Source: Bacteriovoracales bacterium
GTDB lineage: Bacteria > Bdellovibrionota > Bacteriovoracia > Bacteriovoracales > Bacteriovoracaceae
Length of the DNA: 58,265 bases
Direction: 5' to 3'
Assembly: GCA_030149295.1 (NCBI GenBank)
Contig: JASBRV010000108.1
Location: 1 to 58,265, forward strand
Part shown: positions 50,483 to 58,265 of the stretch, piece by piece
Numbering within the stretch: position 1 is the first letter of the stretch
How the letters are laid out: each line of letters opens with the position of its first letter
Position numbers and translations under genes: made by a program
Notes under the pieces: model-generated
The model's database searches: none
Told to the model about the DNA's origin: nothing
The model's input: the letters and a program-made list of their open reading frames with translations, nothing else

Positions 50483-51640
50483 CTATTGTTTGCTTAGGAC
50501 ATGCTCGATAAGAATATTGAGCTGATCTTCTGGTAGCACACCTTCAATTTTTACACCGTTAAGAAGAAACGTCGGTGTTGATCGCACGTTAAAGGGTTTG
50601 GCAGCGTTAATATATTTAAGAACTTTGTCTTTCGTTCCTTTTGACTTCATGCAGTCGGTAACACCTTCATCTTTGGCAACATTTTCGATCCACTCCATAG
50701 TGAGTGACTCTTGATTAGAAAAGATTTTCCCTTCGATTTCGTTGAATTTGTTAGGAAGACAACTTGCAAGATAAGCCGCCTGACATGCATAGCGGTGCAT
50801 AGCATTTTTCATCTCGGGGTTACAATTATTGTCGAGAGGATAAAAGAAATACTGAATTGAGATTTTCCCTTCATATTTTTTAGCGACTTTATGAAGGACC
50901 TCAGACAGCATACGACAAGCAGGACATTCGAAGTCACTGAATTTGGTAATGCGAATCGGAGCATCTTTAAAATTCGCCGTCGCTTTCGCAATCGTGAACT
51001 CTGAATCGAAGTCGGGCATTCCAAGTTTTGGTAAATTATCAAATTGAGAGGTTAAACCCTTCGCGATTTTACTATTCTTATCCTTTGCCTTCGCTTCCTT
51101 ATTAGAAACATAGCTATAAGTTCCACCAAATGCGATAGCAAAGAGAGCCCCAAAGGAAACGAGCACAGGTAGTGACAAGTTAATTAAACTACTCGATCGG
51201 TGAAAAGCAAATAAGGCTAAAAAGGAAAAAATATAATAAAGAGTACAGGCAGGGCACAGGCCACCCAAGGCAATAAGGCTATAGAGAAAGAGGGCAATAC
51301 AACCAATCGTGTTGACCCAAAGTAAAATATGTAGCGTACCTTCTACTTTTTCATTGTTATAAATAAAACCAAAGAGAATAAAGAGACCCATAAAGAGGCC
51401 AAAGAGAGAGATGGGCACACCTGCGATATTGGAGAGGTGTGAGTGAGTGGCGACGTCGCAGTTAAAAAAGGCATTGATATCGCAAAGTCCTCCACCGGTA
51501 AGACCCGTGGGGAATTTGACATCGAAATAATGCTTGGTCAGGTAAATGGAAAGAGCAACCATCGCAACTGCAGCAATCCCTCCCATCACTTGATTGTTAA
51601 AAGATGACCCTTTGTAAAAGCTTCTTTCTTCCTTGCTCAT
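50483..51640 (-). CDS. VKOR-DsbA fusion, disulfide-forming enzyme
   Basis: 385 residues joining a four- to five-helix VKOR domain (CDINAFFNCDVATHS with the loop cysteines, GGLCPACTLYYIF with the active CPAC) and a DsbA-like thioredoxin domain (KFSDFECPACRMLSEVLHKV with CPAC; RSTPTFLLNGVKIEG with the cis-Pro). VKOR passes electrons from DsbA to quinone and so replaces DsbB; the fusion makes one self-contained system for disulfides. This suits the many Cys-bearing secreted proteins of the window. Confidence 0.92.
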   Translation of the reverse strand: MSKEERSFYKGSSFNNQVMGGIAAVAMVALSIYLTKHYFDVKFPTGLTGGGLCDINAFFNCDVATHSHLSNIAGVPISLFGLFMGLFILFGFIYNNEKVEGTLHILLWVNTIGCIALFLYSLIALGGLCPACTLYYIFSFLALFAFHRSSSLINLSLPVLVSFGALFAIAFGGTYSYVSNKEAKAKDKNSKIAKGLTSQFDNLPKLGMPDFDSEFTIAKATANFKDAPIRITKFSDFECPACRMLSEVLHKVAKKYEGKISIQYFFYPLDNNCNPEMKNAMHRYACQAAYLASCLPNKFNEIEGKIFSNQESLTMEWIENVAKDEGVTDCMKSKGTKDKVLKYINAAKPFNVRSTPTFLLNGVKIEGVLPEDQLNILIEHVLSKQ

Positions 51641-51648
51641 GATTTCCT

Positions 51649-52239
51649 CTAAGTTATTTTCAAAATATTATAATTTCTCTTCTCTGTTTTATCCCGACGA
51701 AAGCTGTTGTGTCCAAGATTTGAGAAGGTATCTATATGAGAGTTGATAATATTTATTCCATGATAGTGCTTTTTAAGCTGAATTTCACAAGCTTGCGGCA
51801 AGTCAAAAGTAAATTTTTGGTCATTTTTTCCTAAGCAGGAAGGGTAATCCTGAAAAATTTCGAGAAACTCTTCACCAACCTCGTAAGAACTCCCGCAAAT
51901 TGCAGGTCCAATGATGGCATGAGAAATATTTAAGCGGGAGAAGTGCTTATTAAGTAAAATATTGGCATGAAAACCACGCCAGCCTGCATGTACGATAGCT
52001 GCTCCACCCTCGCCAATTAAGGCGACAGGGAGGCAGTCCGCTGTTTTAATGGCCATGGATTTTGGGGAAAAATCCAACGTGTAGAGAGCATCGGCTTCTA
52101 CTGTTTCTTTGTGCTCATTATACTCGACAGCAACCGGGCCATGAACTTGCTTAACCTCTTTGAAAGAGAAGTTTGGACGGTCATCATAAACCTCGAAGCT
52201 GATATTTTCGATTTTGTAAGACCACAGGAGATTTACGAT
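51649..52239 (-). CDS. pgeF: Peptidoglycan-editing PgeF/laccase-domain protein, probable ATC start
   Basis: The family's zinc and catalytic residues are all present in one frame: VKQVHGPV (His), KTADCLPVALIG (Cys) and IVHAGWRGF (His). The first usual start, TTG at 52077, would cut off QVHG, and no ATG/GTG/TTG lies between it and the stop at 52245. AAGGAG (52246-52251) is six bases before ATC at 52239, giving 196 residues; a CTG at 52227 is the alternative. The start overlaps the rluD end. PgeF removes muropeptide mistakes in peptidoglycan synthesis. Confidence 0.75.
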   Translation of the reverse strand: MVNLLWSYKIENISFEVYDDRPNFSFKEVKQVHGPVAVEYNEHKETVEADALYTLDFSPKSMAIKTADCLPVALIGEGGAAIVHAGWRGFHANILLNKHFSRLNISHAIIGPAICGSSYEVGEEFLEIFQDYPSCLGKNDQKFTFDLPQACEIQLKKHYHGINIINSHIDTFSNLGHNSFRRDKTEKRNYNILKIT

Positions 52240-53225
52240 AATTCACTCCTTAGTAGCTCTAGCGTTTCGCCAAAGAGGGCAGGAGGTTCTTTTTCAAAAA
52301 GAAGTTCTTCTTTCGTTATGGGGTGGATAAAGCCAAGTTTTTTAGCATGGAGAAGAGGGTGAGGGTAGTCTTTGAGGTGTTTGGCCACTTGAGGGCTTAA
52401 GCGCTTGAGATGATCTTTTGGGCTGCCATATAAGGGGTCCATTGCAATGGGGGCATTGAGGCATTGGCTCATGTGAACCCTTATTTGATGGGTTCTTCCC
52501 GTCTCGAGTGTGCACGAAACAAGAGAGCATTGCTCAAAGGTTTCTAAAACTTTATAAAAAGTTTTCGCGCGCTTTCCGCCTCTTACATCCGCCGCCATTT
52601 TTAGACGATTTTGGGGATGGCGGCCGATGGTCGTTTCAATGCTTCCGGCTTGAGTAAGGCGAGTCTTCATGATGAGCGCCTGATATTCTCTTTGAATGTC
52701 ATGTTCACTAAAGAGAAGAACCAGTCCCTCATGGCATTTTTGATTTTTTGCCACGACCATAATACCGCTCGTTCCTTTGTCTAAGCGGTGAACAATGCCA
52801 GGTCTTTTTTGATCCCCGACTCCTTTTAGATCCTGGCAATGGTAAAGGATGGCATTGACGAGGGTTCCATCTGGGTGACCAGGGGCTGGATGCACCACCA
52901 TTCCGGGCTCTTTGTTGATAATAATTAGATGCTCATCTTCAAAGAGAATCTCAAGGGGAATATCTTGTGCGAGAGCATTGCTATCAATAGGAGGAGGGAC
53001 TTCGATAATGATCTTTGTTCCCACTGGAGGCATCCTCTTAAGTTCAAGCTTTCCATGAAACGAACACGAAGGATCAATAGAGATCATTCCCTTTTGAAAG
53101 AGGTTTTTTAAGAAAGTGCGACTTAAACTAGTCACCTTTTTACTTAGAAGGTGATCGAGTCTTTTAAATTGACTGGTGTCTTCAGCAGAAATTTCAATTT
53201 CAATTTCTTCGCTGTCAGTGGTCAC
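52233..53225 (-). CDS. rluD: RluD-type pseudouridine synthase
   Basis: 330 residues: an S4 RNA-binding domain (RLDHLLSKKVTSLSRTFLK), then the RluA-family catalytic domain with INKEPGMVVHPAPGHPDGTL, GIVHRLDKGTSGIMVVAKN (catalytic Asp) and LETGRTHQIRVHMSQCLNAP. It modifies uridines in 23S rRNA, most likely helix 69. It overlaps the J/HTH gene by 11 bases and pgeF. Confidence 0.92.
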   Translation of the reverse strand: MTTDSEEIEIEISAEDTSQFKRLDHLLSKKVTSLSRTFLKNLFQKGMISIDPSCSFHGKLELKRMPPVGTKIIIEVPPPIDSNALAQDIPLEILFEDEHLIIINKEPGMVVHPAPGHPDGTLVNAILYHCQDLKGVGDQKRPGIVHRLDKGTSGIMVVAKNQKCHEGLVLLFSEHDIQREYQALIMKTRLTQAGSIETTIGRHPQNRLKMAADVRGGKRAKTFYKVLETFEQCSLVSCTLETGRTHQIRVHMSQCLNAPIAMDPLYGSPKDHLKRLSPQVAKHLKDYPHPLLHAKKLGFIHPITKEELLFEKEPPALFGETLELLRSELS

Positions 53226-53895
53226 CTTTGGCCTTCTTCATACGATAAAGGAATGAATTGGCGACAAGCTCAGGATTGAGCTTAAGGCTTTTTGCATATT
53301 GGTAAACAAAACCTCTTACGTAAACAGATGCTGGGAGTTTATCAAAGGCTTCATCTTCAATATTTCGAATATAGGTTTTTGAAACTTTAGTCATGTCCGC
53401 CATGCGATTGAGTTCGACGTTTTTATATTCTCTGATTCTTTTGAGAAATTCACCTGAGAACTCAGTTGCTTGTTCAATTTCTTTTTCAAAGTCTGAATTT
53501 TCACTAAACTCTAAGGAAAAACGGTTTTGAGCGACGATTTTTGTCATCGACTTTTGACTAGTTGTTGCCACTGCCTGACCAATATTGTGGTCCTCTTCTC
53601 TCTTGATAAAACTTTGGGCGGGATCGTAATTATTAATTGATCCAGCACTTCCTGGAGTAAGACCTCTGGCCGCATCGTATTGACGTCTTTTATTGGGCTC
53701 AGAGAGAATGGAGTAAGCTTCTTCAATAAGGTTTAACACCTCGTTGCACTCTTCTTGGCTCATAAGGGAATATAAAGCTAAGGAGTCTTGAGAATAAGCA
53801 TTCTTGGCGCGAAGGTATCCACGATGAATTTCTTCAGGAGTCGCATCAATAGGAAGCTCAAGAATTTCATAATAATTTTTGTGCTCATTTTCCAA
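53215..53895 (-). CDS. J-like domain fused to a RodZ-type HTH
   Basis: 226 residues. Residues 6 to about 75 match DnaJ (NYYEILELPIDATPEEIHRG, EEAYSILSEPNKRRQYDAAR), but the HPD motif that triggers DnaK is missing: AYSQDS stands there. Residues about 145-220 form an HTH_25 domain as in RodZ (LKRIREYKNVELNRMADMTK, KTYIRNIEDEAFDKLP, VYVRGFVYQYAKSLKL). There is no membrane helix. Inference: a cytoplasmic adaptor, possibly linked to cell shape, co-expressed with a MinD-like ATPase. Confidence 0.85.
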   Translation of the reverse strand: MENEHKNYYEILELPIDATPEEIHRGYLRAKNAYSQDSLALYSLMSQEECNEVLNLIEEAYSILSEPNKRRQYDAARGLTPGSAGSINNYDPAQSFIKREEDHNIGQAVATTSQKSMTKIVAQNRFSLEFSENSDFEKEIEQATEFSGEFLKRIREYKNVELNRMADMTKVSKTYIRNIEDEAFDKLPASVYVRGFVYQYAKSLKLNPELVANSFLYRMKKAKGDH

Positions 53896-53913
53896 AGCTC
53901 GTACTCCTCTGAA

Positions 53914-54858
53914 TTAAGCCAGGTTTAGAAGTCTATGAATAATTCTATCAAAGTTACTAACAAGACTTGAATTGGGAAATTCCATTAACAAAGGTTTTCT
54001 CTTTTTCACGGACTGCCAAACGGTGGCATCGTATTCAAGATAGCCAATGTAATCGAGATTGATTCCAAAATATTTCTTGCAGATAATCTTCATGGAAAAG
54101 CCAATATCGATATCTGCTTGGGTTCTTACTTGATTAATGATGAGCTTAGGAATGAGTCGATTCACTTCACTTTGAAGTTTTCTCCCCATGGTTGGGTTAA
54201 TCTCTATAACTCTATTGATGAGGTCAGAGGGAGTCGCATTATGAGAAATTTTTGCATTCATCGCCTGATCAATAAGAGGGCCCACTTCGAGGAGATCCTC
54301 TGCCATCTTAAGTTTTCGATGGTAGACGGATTTAATGAAACGATAGGTATTCTCGATCGAAGTTGGTTCGGGAAGGGCCGTTAAAATACCCTGGTCAGCT
54401 GAAATAAAAAAGTCGAGAGTGTTGAAAGTTGTCCCTGCACCAAGATCAAGCATGACATAGTCTGCATCAAGTTCACGAATTCGCGAGAGAATTTTTGCCT
54501 TATGCATTTGCTTAAGGTTGGCGATACCGACATCATCTTGAGCCCCACTAATGATAGAGAGGTTTTCAATAGGTGTTGGTGTTACTAGATCATTAAGGCT
54601 TCTTGCTTTTTTCGTTAAATAATCTGAGAGGGTTTTATCGGGAATGGGCACCCCTAAACACGTGTGAAGATTGGCGCCTCCAAGATCGAGATCGATGGCC
54701 ACAACTTTGTAACCCATGAGGGACAAACAGATAGAAAGATTAGCGGTAACTAGGCTTTTTCCTACGCCGCCTTTTCCACCACCAATGGCCCATATTTTTT
54801 GGTCTGGACGCGAGCCTAAATGCTCTTCAAGATTATTATTACTTCCTGGCCAGGACAT
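53914..54858 (-). CDS. MinD/FlhG-like P-loop ATPase
   Basis: 314 residues: deviant Walker A in WAIGGGKGGVGKSLVTANLS (residues about 24-43), AIDLDLGGANLHTCLG, YVMLDLGAGTTFNTLDFF (Walker B) and LTALPEPTSIENTY. It fits the MinD/ParA superfamily, nearest to FlhG/YlxH by the DLGGANLHT string, although no flagellar gene is near. It may position or count a structure at the cell pole. First gene of the six-gene operon, 18 bases before the J/HTH gene. Confidence 0.85.
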   Translation of the reverse strand: MSWPGSNNNLEEHLGSRPDQKIWAIGGGKGGVGKSLVTANLSICLSLMGYKVVAIDLDLGGANLHTCLGVPIPDKTLSDYLTKKARSLNDLVTPTPIENLSIISGAQDDVGIANLKQMHKAKILSRIRELDADYVMLDLGAGTTFNTLDFFISADQGILTALPEPTSIENTYRFIKSVYHRKLKMAEDLLEVGPLIDQAMNAKISHNATPSDLINRVIEINPTMGRKLQSEVNRLIPKLIINQVRTQADIDIGFSMKIICKKYFGINLDYIGYLEYDATVWQSVKKRKPLLMEFPNSSLVSNFDRIIHRLLNLA

Positions 54859-54986
54859 ATTATTCCTTAATACGAGTTTTTAAGGGTTTAGCATTTCCAT
54901 AATTTTCATTATTATAGCTATCTTTCACAGGTATTGTAAGGGATTTAGCTTCTTGATAAAATTGGTCGGTTTTTAGGAGATGATTT

Positions 54987-55631
54987 ATGAATAAAGTCGC
55001 TTCAACTTTCAGAATGCGAGACGACCTTCATGTCGTCAGGAAAATTTGGCATACGGGAACGGGACTGTTTGGTCTCGGAGTTTATCTTTATTTTATTCTG
55101 GCGCAAAGAGATATGGCATTGGGTCTCCTTTCTTTGGCATTAGCTGCCTTCATCGTTGAAGCCTTAAGGCTAACGATCCCAAAAGTGAATGACATTGTTA
55201 TGGTTTTGATGGGTCCTTTCATGAGGGAATCGGAGAGAAAGGGACTTAGTGGTTTTCCCTTCTATGCTCTTGGTGCGGGTCTTTCTCTCTATCTTTACTC
55301 TGAAAAAATAGCGATTCTTTCTATTCTTTTTCTCATGTTTTCGGACCCTATTTCTAGCTTCTTTGGCATTCTCTTAGGTCGTGAAAAGATTGTGGCTAAC
55401 AAATCTTTTCAGGGCTCTCTTGCCGGATTTGTCACATGTTACTTTCTCACTCTCATTTATCTTGATTACTATGAGGTCCATAATATTGAGGCCCTTATCT
55501 TTGCCCTGTTTGCAGGCCTCATTGGGTCCTTGAGCGAGCTCCTTTCCGTTTTTATTGATGATAATTTGACGATTCCCGTAGCATCGGGATTTGGGCTGAC
55601 TCTTCTTAATTACTTTGTGATTTGTCTTTAG
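54987..55631 (+). CDS. Dolichol-kinase/CTP-dependent lipid kinase-like protein
   Basis: 214 residues with about six membrane helices. It has RKIWHTGTGLFGLGVYLYF, FSDPISSFFGILLGREKIV and KSFQGSLAGFVTCYFL, the pattern shared by Sec59/Dgk1/VTE5 lipid kinases and CdsA-like enzymes. It probably phosphorylates a lipid alcohol with CTP. Divergent from the MinD-like gene and four bases overlapped with the convergent Lon-domain gene. Confidence 0.75.
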   Translation: MNKVASTFRMRDDLHVVRKIWHTGTGLFGLGVYLYFILAQRDMALGLLSLALAAFIVEALRLTIPKVNDIVMVLMGPFMRESERKGLSGFPFYALGAGLSLYLYSEKIAILSILFLMFSDPISSFFGILLGREKIVANKSFQGSLAGFVTCYFLTLIYLDYYEVHNIEALIFALFAGLIGSLSELLSVFIDDNLTIPVASGFGLTLLNYFVICL

Positions 55632-56320
55632 TGAACGAGATAATGTTCTTTTTCTCGGTATTCAAAATCTTTAACAGCATTGGCGACTAAGTCATCTTCA
55701 CAATGGGGATATTCTCCTTTAAGGAGTGAGCCTAAAATTTGAATACGCTCATGGAGATTTCTATTTTCTAAAATGACTTGTCTAACCTCACGGTCACCCA
55801 CAAGAAACATAGCAAGGTAGTCCACTATGCTATGAATACCTCCTAGGGATTGCACGAAGGACTCTCTTTCTAAGCTGTCATCGATCGTATCTTCAATCCA
55901 AAGATCAAGAATTTCCTTAAGGCGAGAAATTTGGGCATTCTCAAAGCTAAGAGGAACATGATTTTTTAAGTCAGGTATAAGTTTTATTTTGTATATGAGG
56001 TAAGGAATGTTTTGTTCCACATTGAGAAGCTCAATTCTCGCACTTCCCTCAACTAGAAGTTTTAATGATCCATCTTCGAGTTCCTCTAAGAGGATTGGTT
56101 TACCCATGGTCCCAATTCTCTGTGGTGTGTATCTCAAAGATCCGTTGTATTGATCTTCCTCTGTGGGCTCTGCCATGGAGATTCCAATATGACCATCATT
56201 AGCAATAGTGTCTTTGATCATACGGACATAGGAAGGCTCTGAAACCAACATAGGAATTGATGTGTTAGGAAAGAACACTATATTGGGGAGGGGGAGAATG
56301 GGGAGTCTCAGCTGATCCAT
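55628..56320 (-). CDS. Orphan Lon N-terminal (substrate-binding) domain protein
   Basis: 230 residues: LRLPILPLPNIVFFPNTSIP and LEDGSLKLLVEGSARIELL are the Lon LON_substr_bdg domain. The protein ends before any AAA or protease part. Stand-alone versions bind unfolded or specific proteins and are functionally obscure. It is complete, not truncated, as it has a normal stop. Confidence 0.85.
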   Translation of the reverse strand: MDQLRLPILPLPNIVFFPNTSIPMLVSEPSYVRMIKDTIANDGHIGISMAEPTEEDQYNGSLRYTPQRIGTMGKPILLEELEDGSLKLLVEGSARIELLNVEQNIPYLIYKIKLIPDLKNHVPLSFENAQISRLKEILDLWIEDTIDDSLERESFVQSLGGIHSIVDYLAMFLVGDREVRQVILENRNLHERIQILGSLLKGEYPHCEDDLVANAVKDFEYREKEHYLVH

Positions 56321-56464
56321 CCTCTTATTTTAAGGCAAGCCTTAGAAATCTCTCATGGATCTCGGTTGTAGGGACTAAATTCAAAGGGTTAGCCCCTAAA
56401 CCTTGCCTTGCGATCATGGGACTGTCACACTAAACATGACAACTATTTGAGGGGGTTAGGCCCT

Positions 56465-57382
56465 ATGGCCATAGAAAAGCTTTCTCCTGCCTTAGTTTAT
56501 AAAATCTGGGGAGGACACAGCCTCGCTAAATTAAAAGGAGTGCCGGCACAAATTGTCGAGGACTCCAATGAACTTCTCGGGGAAACTTGGGAGGTATCTG
56601 TTCACCCAGGTGGGCCATCACGTCTATCAGATGGAAGGTTATTAACTGATTTATTATCACCACAAGAATTACCCTATCTTGTTAAGTTTATTGAGGCGCA
56701 GGATGATTTAAGCATTCAAGTTCATCCTGGAGATGATTATGCTCAAAAATTTGAAGGAGAAAAGGGAAAGTCTGAGTGCTGGCTTATTTTAGACCATGAG
56801 CCAGGCGCAGGAATTTACTTGGGTTTAAAAGAAGGTATCACCAAGAATGAATTGGAGACGGCCTTAAAAGATAAAGACGATATTTCCCAGCTTTTAAATT
56901 TTTATCCGGTCAAAAAAGGAGACTTTTTCTTTGTTCCTCATGGAAGTATTCATGCCATTGGTGCCGGTGTGATCCTAGCCGAAATTCAACAAAGTTCTGG
57001 TGTGACTTACCGAGTATGGGATTGGAATAGAGTGAACAATAAAGGAGTTGGGAGAGAGCTTCATATTAATAAGGCTTTGGATGTAATCAATTTTGAGCCA
57101 GAAAAGAATGAGGAATCTTTCTTTAAGCCAACCTACTCTGATGAAAGACTTATAGAACACCGTGATTTCGAGGTGAGAATTTTTGAAACCTCAAACCAGG
57201 TAAAGGTAGACTTTGATCATGATCGGCCTCGATCAATTATCAATTTAGAGGGAGAGCTCATTGTGGCTCAAGAGAAACAAGAGAGCTCTTTAATGGCTTA
57301 TGATGTGGCGATAATAATGGGAAAAAGCGAAATAGAGATGAAACCAAGGGGAAGCGTATCAAAGTTTATCGTAGTTTCTTAA
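56465..57382 (+). CDS. manA: Mannose-6-phosphate isomerase, type I
   Basis: 305 residues from the ATG at 56465 (GAGGGGG ten bases before); a frame from 56408 adds 19 non-matching residues. Cupin metal sites: LSIQVHPGDDYAQ, GKSECWLIL, FVPHGSIHAIGAGVILAEIQ and SGVTYRVWDWNR. Length and layout match the short Bacillus-type enzyme. Links fructose-6-phosphate to mannose for glycans. The next gene starts within its last codons. Confidence 0.95.
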   Translation: MAIEKLSPALVYKIWGGHSLAKLKGVPAQIVEDSNELLGETWEVSVHPGGPSRLSDGRLLTDLLSPQELPYLVKFIEAQDDLSIQVHPGDDYAQKFEGEKGKSECWLILDHEPGAGIYLGLKEGITKNELETALKDKDDISQLLNFYPVKKGDFFFVPHGSIHAIGAGVILAEIQQSSGVTYRVWDWNRVNNKGVGRELHINKALDVINFEPEKNEESFFKPTYSDERLIEHRDFEVRIFETSNQVKVDFDHDRPRSIINLEGELIVAQEKQESSLMAYDVAIIMGKSEIEMKPRGSVSKFIVVS

Positions 57383-58161
57383 TTTCTCTTGTCCTCGCTT
57401 TGTCTGTTTCTTGTACAAAGAGAGCAGACTTTAAACGCGAGAATAATTCTTCTTACGTCAAAATCGATAACCCAGAAGTTAATGATGTTAAGCATATTAC
57501 TTGGAGAGTGGGCAAGTATGGCAAACAAAAAGTTTCTCGCGGTTTTCGTATGCACTTTGATCTTCCCATTCTTTCTGACTCGGCATGGAAGAGTCTTTAT
57601 GTGGATGAAACGATTAATGGCTGGCTTATTAGATTAAGAAGAAAAAGCAATTTGAGAAATGAGATCTTGGGTTATTATTCTATAGAGATGATTTCACCTA
57701 AGCCTGGAAGCAAATCGATTTATAGAATTCAGGGGACAAAGCAAAGTTCTCTGGGGATCAATTATGCAGCTAGTTCAATAAGTAGCCGTCTTGATCAACT
57801 TCCTTGTCCTGCTTTTGATCATAGCTTGTGGTTAGAAGACTTTGAAGTGGTCGACAGCCCTGTTGGCCAAAGAATGTGGGTGACAAATCCCGTTGATGAG
57901 CAAAGGATGGCACCTAAGGTCATTCCTATTAGCTATAGTGCTGTCACAGTCAATGGCGGTATGTCGCTTATAGGTGATTATTATATTGATCTTGCTCTGT
58001 ATAACACTGCAACCAAACGAAAGAAGACTGCTTTTCTTGAATTGGCGAATTATGTCAGTGTGAAAGAAGAAGAGGATAGAACAGTTAAGGGCTGTGAAAA
58101 TTATGTGGTCCCCAATAAAGGGGACCAAGATCCTGTAAAGAAATTTAAATTTGGAAATTAG
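57358..58161 (+). CDS. Lipoprotein of unknown function, probable ATC start
   Basis: The first usual start is TTG at 57400, but it would lie inside a signal peptide. The upstream frame reads KVYRSFLISLVLALSVSC, a textbook lipoprotein signal with lipobox LSVSC. It holds no ATG/GTG/TTG back to the stop at 57301; an ATC at 57358 follows AAGGGGA by five bases. Start there gives 267 residues, overlapping manA by 25 bases. The mature protein is beta-rich (YTVTVNGGMSLIGDYYIDLAL-like strands) without a known domain. An alternative is a TTG start with no lipid anchor. Confidence 0.65.
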   Translation: MKVYRSFLISLVLALSVSCTKRADFKRENNSSYVKIDNPEVNDVKHITWRVGKYGKQKVSRGFRMHFDLPILSDSAWKSLYVDETINGWLIRLRRKSNLRNEILGYYSIEMISPKPGSKSIYRIQGTKQSSLGINYAASSISSRLDQLPCPAFDHSLWLEDFEVVDSPVGQRMWVTNPVDEQRMAPKVIPISYSAVTVNGGMSLIGDYYIDLALYNTATKRKKTAFLELANYVSVKEEEDRTVKGCENYVVPNKGDQDPVKKFKFGN

Positions 58162-58265
58162 CTCTTGCAATGAAGAGGGTAAGTCATTTCATGACCCTCT
58201 TTTGAGCGAATGATGAGGTAGTCATCTAATTCTGAAAAACTATTTTTGTCTTCAATGTGAATGAT
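58158..58265 (-). CDS. C-terminal end of a convergent gene, cut by the window
   Basis: A 35-codon frame open to the window edge ends in TAA at 58158-58160 and overlaps the lipoprotein gene by three to four bases. The visible tail (FSELDDYLIIRSKEGHEMTY, then PLHCKS) has good protein character, but the family cannot be told from so little. Confidence 0.55.
   Translation of the reverse strand: MIHIEDKNSFSELDDYLIIRSKEGHEMTYPLHCKS
58173..58203 (+). terminator. Terminator hairpin after the lipoprotein gene
   Basis: An 8-bp stem (AAGAGGGT / ACCCTCTT) with a 13-base loop and TTTT, eleven bases after the lipoprotein stop, lying in the 3' end of the convergent partial gene. Confidence 0.5.

Noticed and set aside
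57832..58170. A 112-codon minus-strand frame over the lipoprotein gene
   Set aside because: It overlaps a frame with signal peptide and protein-like composition, has no family pattern, and a different minus frame (58158-58265) better explains the downstream gene end.
1..58265. tRNA, rRNA, transposase or phage genes
   Set aside because: No T-arm/cloverleaf pattern, rRNA core string, DDE/Y1 transposase or phage structural protein was seen in either strand by eye.

Overview
The window is a 58 kb piece of chromosome from a moderately AT-rich Gram-negative bacterium. A TIGR02147-family regulator, a TadG-like surface protein, an H1-like Lys/Ala-repeat protein, many secreted hydrolases and very tight gene packing point to Bdellovibrionota, most likely the Bacteriovorax/Halobacteriovorax side. 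That assignment is inference. I see no rRNA, tRNA, CRISPR array, prophage or insertion sequence, and no gene-free stretch exceeds about 200 bases.

Layout. 0-5.4 kb: end of an unknown gene, a TIGR02147 regulator, a small secreted protein, SelO protein AMPylase, a ferredoxin and a PpiD-like foldase. 5.4-12.1 kb: the rod-shape operon mreC-mreD-mrdA-rodA, trailed by an MFS transporter, a tiny secreted protein and a MarR regulator. 12.1-20.5 kb: a rhodanese-like protein without its cysteine, a DUF350-like membrane protein and a secreted partner; an HD phosphohydrolase, a glutaredoxin and an H1-like repeat protein; then a 946-residue TadG-like protein. 20.7-34.4 kb: ssb, several secreted hydrolases, a Ser/Thr kinase next to an HD-GYP c-di-GMP phosphodiesterase, and the glycolytic block gap-pgk-tpiA followed by secG.

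34.6-46.2 kb holds the most unusual region: 13 genes for an apparently undescribed lipid or small-molecule tailoring pathway. It has an AurF-like di-iron oxygenase, a 2Fe-2S ferredoxin, three Rieske oxygenases, a fatty-acid-hydroxylase-type enzyme, a left-handed beta-helix acyltransferase, a GH3 acyl-adenylating ligase, an Mpo1/DUF962-like protein, an SGNH hydrolase, a second ferritin-like di-iron protein, an SDR reductase and a GNAT-like protein. Next to it (46.3-49.5 kb) a secreted transglutaminase of the oomycete Pep-13 elicitor family overlaps the gene of a secreted clostripain-type protease. The C-terminal domain of that protease recurs as a stand-alone secreted protein at 34.1 kb.

49.6-54.9 kb is a six-gene operon: a MinD/FlhG-like ATPase, a J-like/RodZ-HTH fusion, rluD, pgeF, a VKOR-DsbA fusion and tatD. 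55-58.3 kb carries a CTP-dependent lipid-kinase-like protein, an orphan Lon N-domain, manA, a lipoprotein and the end of a last gene. Two genes, pgeF and the lipoprotein behind manA, need N-termini upstream of every ATG/GTG/TTG; in each an ATC codon sits at ideal distance from a strong Shine-Dalgarno. A 20-bp-arm palindrome at 34.45 kb has a second half-copy that supplies the tatD stop codon.
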